Shown here piece by piece: positions 61,623 to 64,000 of a stretch of DNA of 64,000 nt. The stretch comes from Norana najaformis. Lineage: Eukaryota > Annelida > Clitellata > Crassiclitellata > Hormogastridae. Position 1 is the first letter of the stretch, and every line of letters begins with the position of its first letter. The notes under the pieces were generated by a model that was not told the origin of the DNA, searched no databases, and saw only the letters and a list, made by a program, of their open reading frames with translations. Location: NCBI GenBank assembly GCA_964023275.1, contig OZ029916.1, positions 22,345,389 to 22,409,388 of the forward strand, written 5' to 3'. The position numbers and the translations under genes are program-made.

Positions 61623-62213
61623 ATTTTCAGCCACTTCTTTCCTATTTACCGGAAGGCAATAAAAATTGTAAAAAGTTGATCACGGACAATATTTAGCTAC
61701 TTTGCCTAGTTTTTAATTTTTATCCACGTTTTGATTTTTCTCGCGGCGTTTTTAACTTTTATTGTCGCGTTTTGCATTTCTAACGTCGGGATTTGATTTT
61801 GATTTTCGCTTTTTGACGCACAGGAGCGCCAGACGACATGTCAACGTGAGGCTTAATTATTCCTCCTGCGTAACGAAAACACAAAATTAGCGTCCAACAG
61901 ATGAGTTAGAAATAACAAGCAAAATTCAATAGGGCTGGAGACAAATGTAAAACCTATTTTTGTTATAAATTTGGCCAGATTCCACATCCTAATTGCATCG
62001 GCAGATACACTGTTGGCAGCTGACCGTCTACCAGCTAGCCTGGTGATACGTCACTTCCGGCAGCTACAGCCCAATACACGGCAGCACTTTCTCTAGTTCT
62101 TCTATTACCTCGTTGTACTCAAGCCTGTTGAAAGGACAGCGTCAAGACATAGATGTCTATGCGTCAAGATCTAGGGAAGGAGTTTATAACAGTTTAACAT
62201 TTTTCAAAAAAAA

Positions 62214-64000
62214 ATGAGTGAAAATAAGGTAGACAGATGCGATTCCTTGAACGAATCCGGTCTTCCCAACCCTTTCTTTCATCGAGTAAAATTCTCGATA
62301 TGGGGTAAAATACAGGTAAATGTTTGTACGGCTGAATTCGTTGTCGAGCATAGCACGAGGCGTTCACGGAGTTGCGAACGAGAACATTTTTTATATTTTT
62401 ATTAATTAGGAACTGTTAGAGCGCTGGTGTCTAATGCACAAGGCATCAACCTATGGCGCATCAAATTTAAGCCGCACTGAGGTCAATATCCAGTTCAGTC
62501 TCCTAAGACTGAGGCAGCCTGCGGCGGTTAAGCCAACTGAATAAGGTAAGTCTGAAGTCGAGAACGAAACAACCGAAAAGATCGTGGATACCGTAACGCC
62601 CGACGTTAGCCTATACACGGGACTCGAATAACGCCCGCCACGCAATTGGTCAATGCATAGCACGTGATTTTGTGCACGTGAATGGGGCTAACGGGCGTGA
62701 TTGAAGTTGTCGAGGATCCTCTCACGCCCGAATATAGTAAAGCGTAACACGTGTTGTATGTTAGGAAAGGACAGTAGTAAAAATGACCTAATTTGGATCC
62801 CTTTCTGATAAAATATCTGTATATTAATAACTGATGTTGTTATGAGAACCTGCATAATTGCCTGTCGTGCATTTGCAAACAAAAACAAGAAATGGGGATT
62901 TTCTTTTTAAAAATTCAGTCCAACAAACCCACAAATACATTTCTTTTTGGGAAATACAAGTTTATTGCCTCATAGCCCATTTTAATGCATTTTTGCTGGC
63001 ACAACGTGACCTTTGGTATTTGTAATTAAAATGCATGAAATAGCGATAAGAGTATCAAATTTTGACATTATCTTTATAAGAGAAATTGATGGAAAGCTAG
63101 CTAAACTGATGCAGCCTGAGGGCCACCATTTCAAAATCTAGAAATGCATCCGGAAGTGACCCAAATCACAACGGAAGTGCAAATTTCACGTGACATGCTA
63201 TAGCCAATAGCGTGACGGGCGTGAATCTAGTCTCTGAGTTTCCGCTAATGTCCCGGGCGTTAACGGATCCACTACGAACCGAAAAGCTCGCTCACCAAGA
63301 ACAGTTCTAGTTTTTGGCACAGCAAGAGAAAGGCATTCAGGTGACCTGGTTGAATAATGATAGTTTGAGGAGTGAGGAATGATTTTAAGTATTGTTGGCT
63401 AAGTGGTTGGCCAGAGTTCAGTGGCATAGCCGACGCTCATCTCTTTAAAACAATTTTGAATAATTCAAACTATCTTACTACAGCTACTCCCGCTAGTCAA
63501 CAGCTACTCCCGCCAGTCAAAACCCTGTGTTATTCCTTACGGTCCCGTCCCCATGACCGTATGATCCTTCCTGCTGATAGTTTAATGCGTAAATCTATTA
63601 TTAGGACATTGTGCACTTGATAAGTTTTTTCTGTTAGCTTATTAGATTAAATACTTGTACACCGATGTGCGATGAGATATTGATTAATAAAGAACATACT
63701 TAATTAATTAATTAATTAATATAAATGAATCGAGTTAAGTCTTTAAAGCAACATCTGTGCAGGAAATAAAAAGGTTAAGGAATTCATTGGCAGTGTCATA
63801 GACAGGTTCTTAAAAGATATTATATAAATACTAGATGTATTCATTCATACTACTGAAGATTGAATTACACGTGTTGAGAAAATATATTTTTATTATTTCA
63901 CAGATTGCAGTTATGTCTGTGACGGTCTTTCCAATCCGAGTGATCATGTTGTTGTTCTGTCTGTTACTGATATGTGTCACGACAGCAATTGCCACATACG
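62214..64000 (+). CDS. LPCAT2: Second LPCAT2-like gene, exons 1 and 2 only (runs off the window)
   Basis: Exon 1 is 62214-62315 (34 codons, MSENKVDRCDSL... to WGKIQ, donor GTAAAT). Exon 2 begins at 63904 after TTTCACAG and is cut by the window end at 64000. It encodes IAVMSVTVFPIRVIML and the membrane segment. Both exons encode the same residues as the gene at 20655-33726, with the same phase and splice sites. Whether the remaining eleven exons are duplicated cannot be seen. Confidence 0.85.
62581..63276. mobile_element. MULE-like non-autonomous element, arm 2 copy, 696 bp
   Basis: It is flanked by AACCGAAAAG on both sides (62571-62580, 63277-63286), the complement of the arm 1 target duplication. 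It is longer than the arm 1 copy mainly through an extra CGGGCGTGA-type duplication near 63210. The insertion predates the separation of the arms. Confidence 0.82.
63372..63620 (+). mobile_element. LINE ORF2 C-terminal remnant, arm 2 copy
   Basis: Counterpart of the remnant at 32340-32520, encoding YSLRSRPHDRMILPADS in the plus orientation. It lies in intron 1 of the second LPCAT2 copy. Confidence 0.5.

Larger units (their letters stand above)
59262..64000. repeat. Inverted duplication, arm 2
   Basis: Reverse complement of 31953-36722. Corresponding landmarks sum to about 95940-95953: 62214 with 33726, 63904 with 32049, 61058 with 34883. Exon 1 encodes the same protein sequence in both arms and the visible part of exon 2 is identical. 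The arm continues past the window edge. Confidence 0.95.

Overview
The window is animal nuclear DNA: AT-rich, intron-rich and full of worn LINEs, tRNA-derived SINEs, DNA transposons and tandem repeats. Gene content (CDC14 phosphatase, an LPCAT2-type acyltransferase) and repeat style suggest an invertebrate, perhaps a mollusc or other lophotrochozoan. That placement is a guess, since no lineage-specific gene was recognised. There is one run of 10 Ns at 36818-36827.

Layout. (1) 315-15997 (+): thirteen exons of CDC14, 5' end missing. Its introns hold LINE pieces, a 48-bp minisatellite split by a hAT transposon, and a GC-rich block of unknown origin. (2) 16.7-20.6 kb: intergenic, with tRNA-like SINE heads. 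(3) 20655-33726 (-): a complete 13-exon LPCAT2-like gene of 511 codons, convergent with CDC14. Its introns hold LINEs, a 45-bp minisatellite and a MULE-like element nested in a LINE. (4) 34883 onward (+), divergent from LPCAT2: an uncharacterised multicopy gene with an amphipathic N-terminus, acidic repeats and a conserved RPTVHW core that could dock PP1. (5) 36723-36817: two units of a CT-rich satellite, then the N gap. (6) 36.8-50.3 kb: a small two-exon gene, a LINE with reverse-transcriptase motifs, a third diverged copy of the RPTVHW gene, and many mini- and microsatellites. (7) 50.3-58.9 kb: a CT-rich satellite with higher-order repeats. (8) 59.26-64.0 kb: an inverted copy of 31.95-36.72 kb, carrying a second RPTVHW gene (-) and exons 1-2 of a second LPCAT2 gene (+) that runs out of the window.

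The main architectural feature is this large inverted duplication: LPCAT2 <- -> RPTVHW gene - satellite // spacer // satellite - RPTVHW gene <- -> LPCAT2. It is either a genuine palindrome around a satellite or two haplotypes joined at an unassembled satellite; the gap at the inner edge of arm 1 keeps both open. The most likely undescribed biology is the RPTVHW family: three copies here, with a core conserved in protein sequence between diverged copies, and a perfect CRE upstream of the two arm copies.
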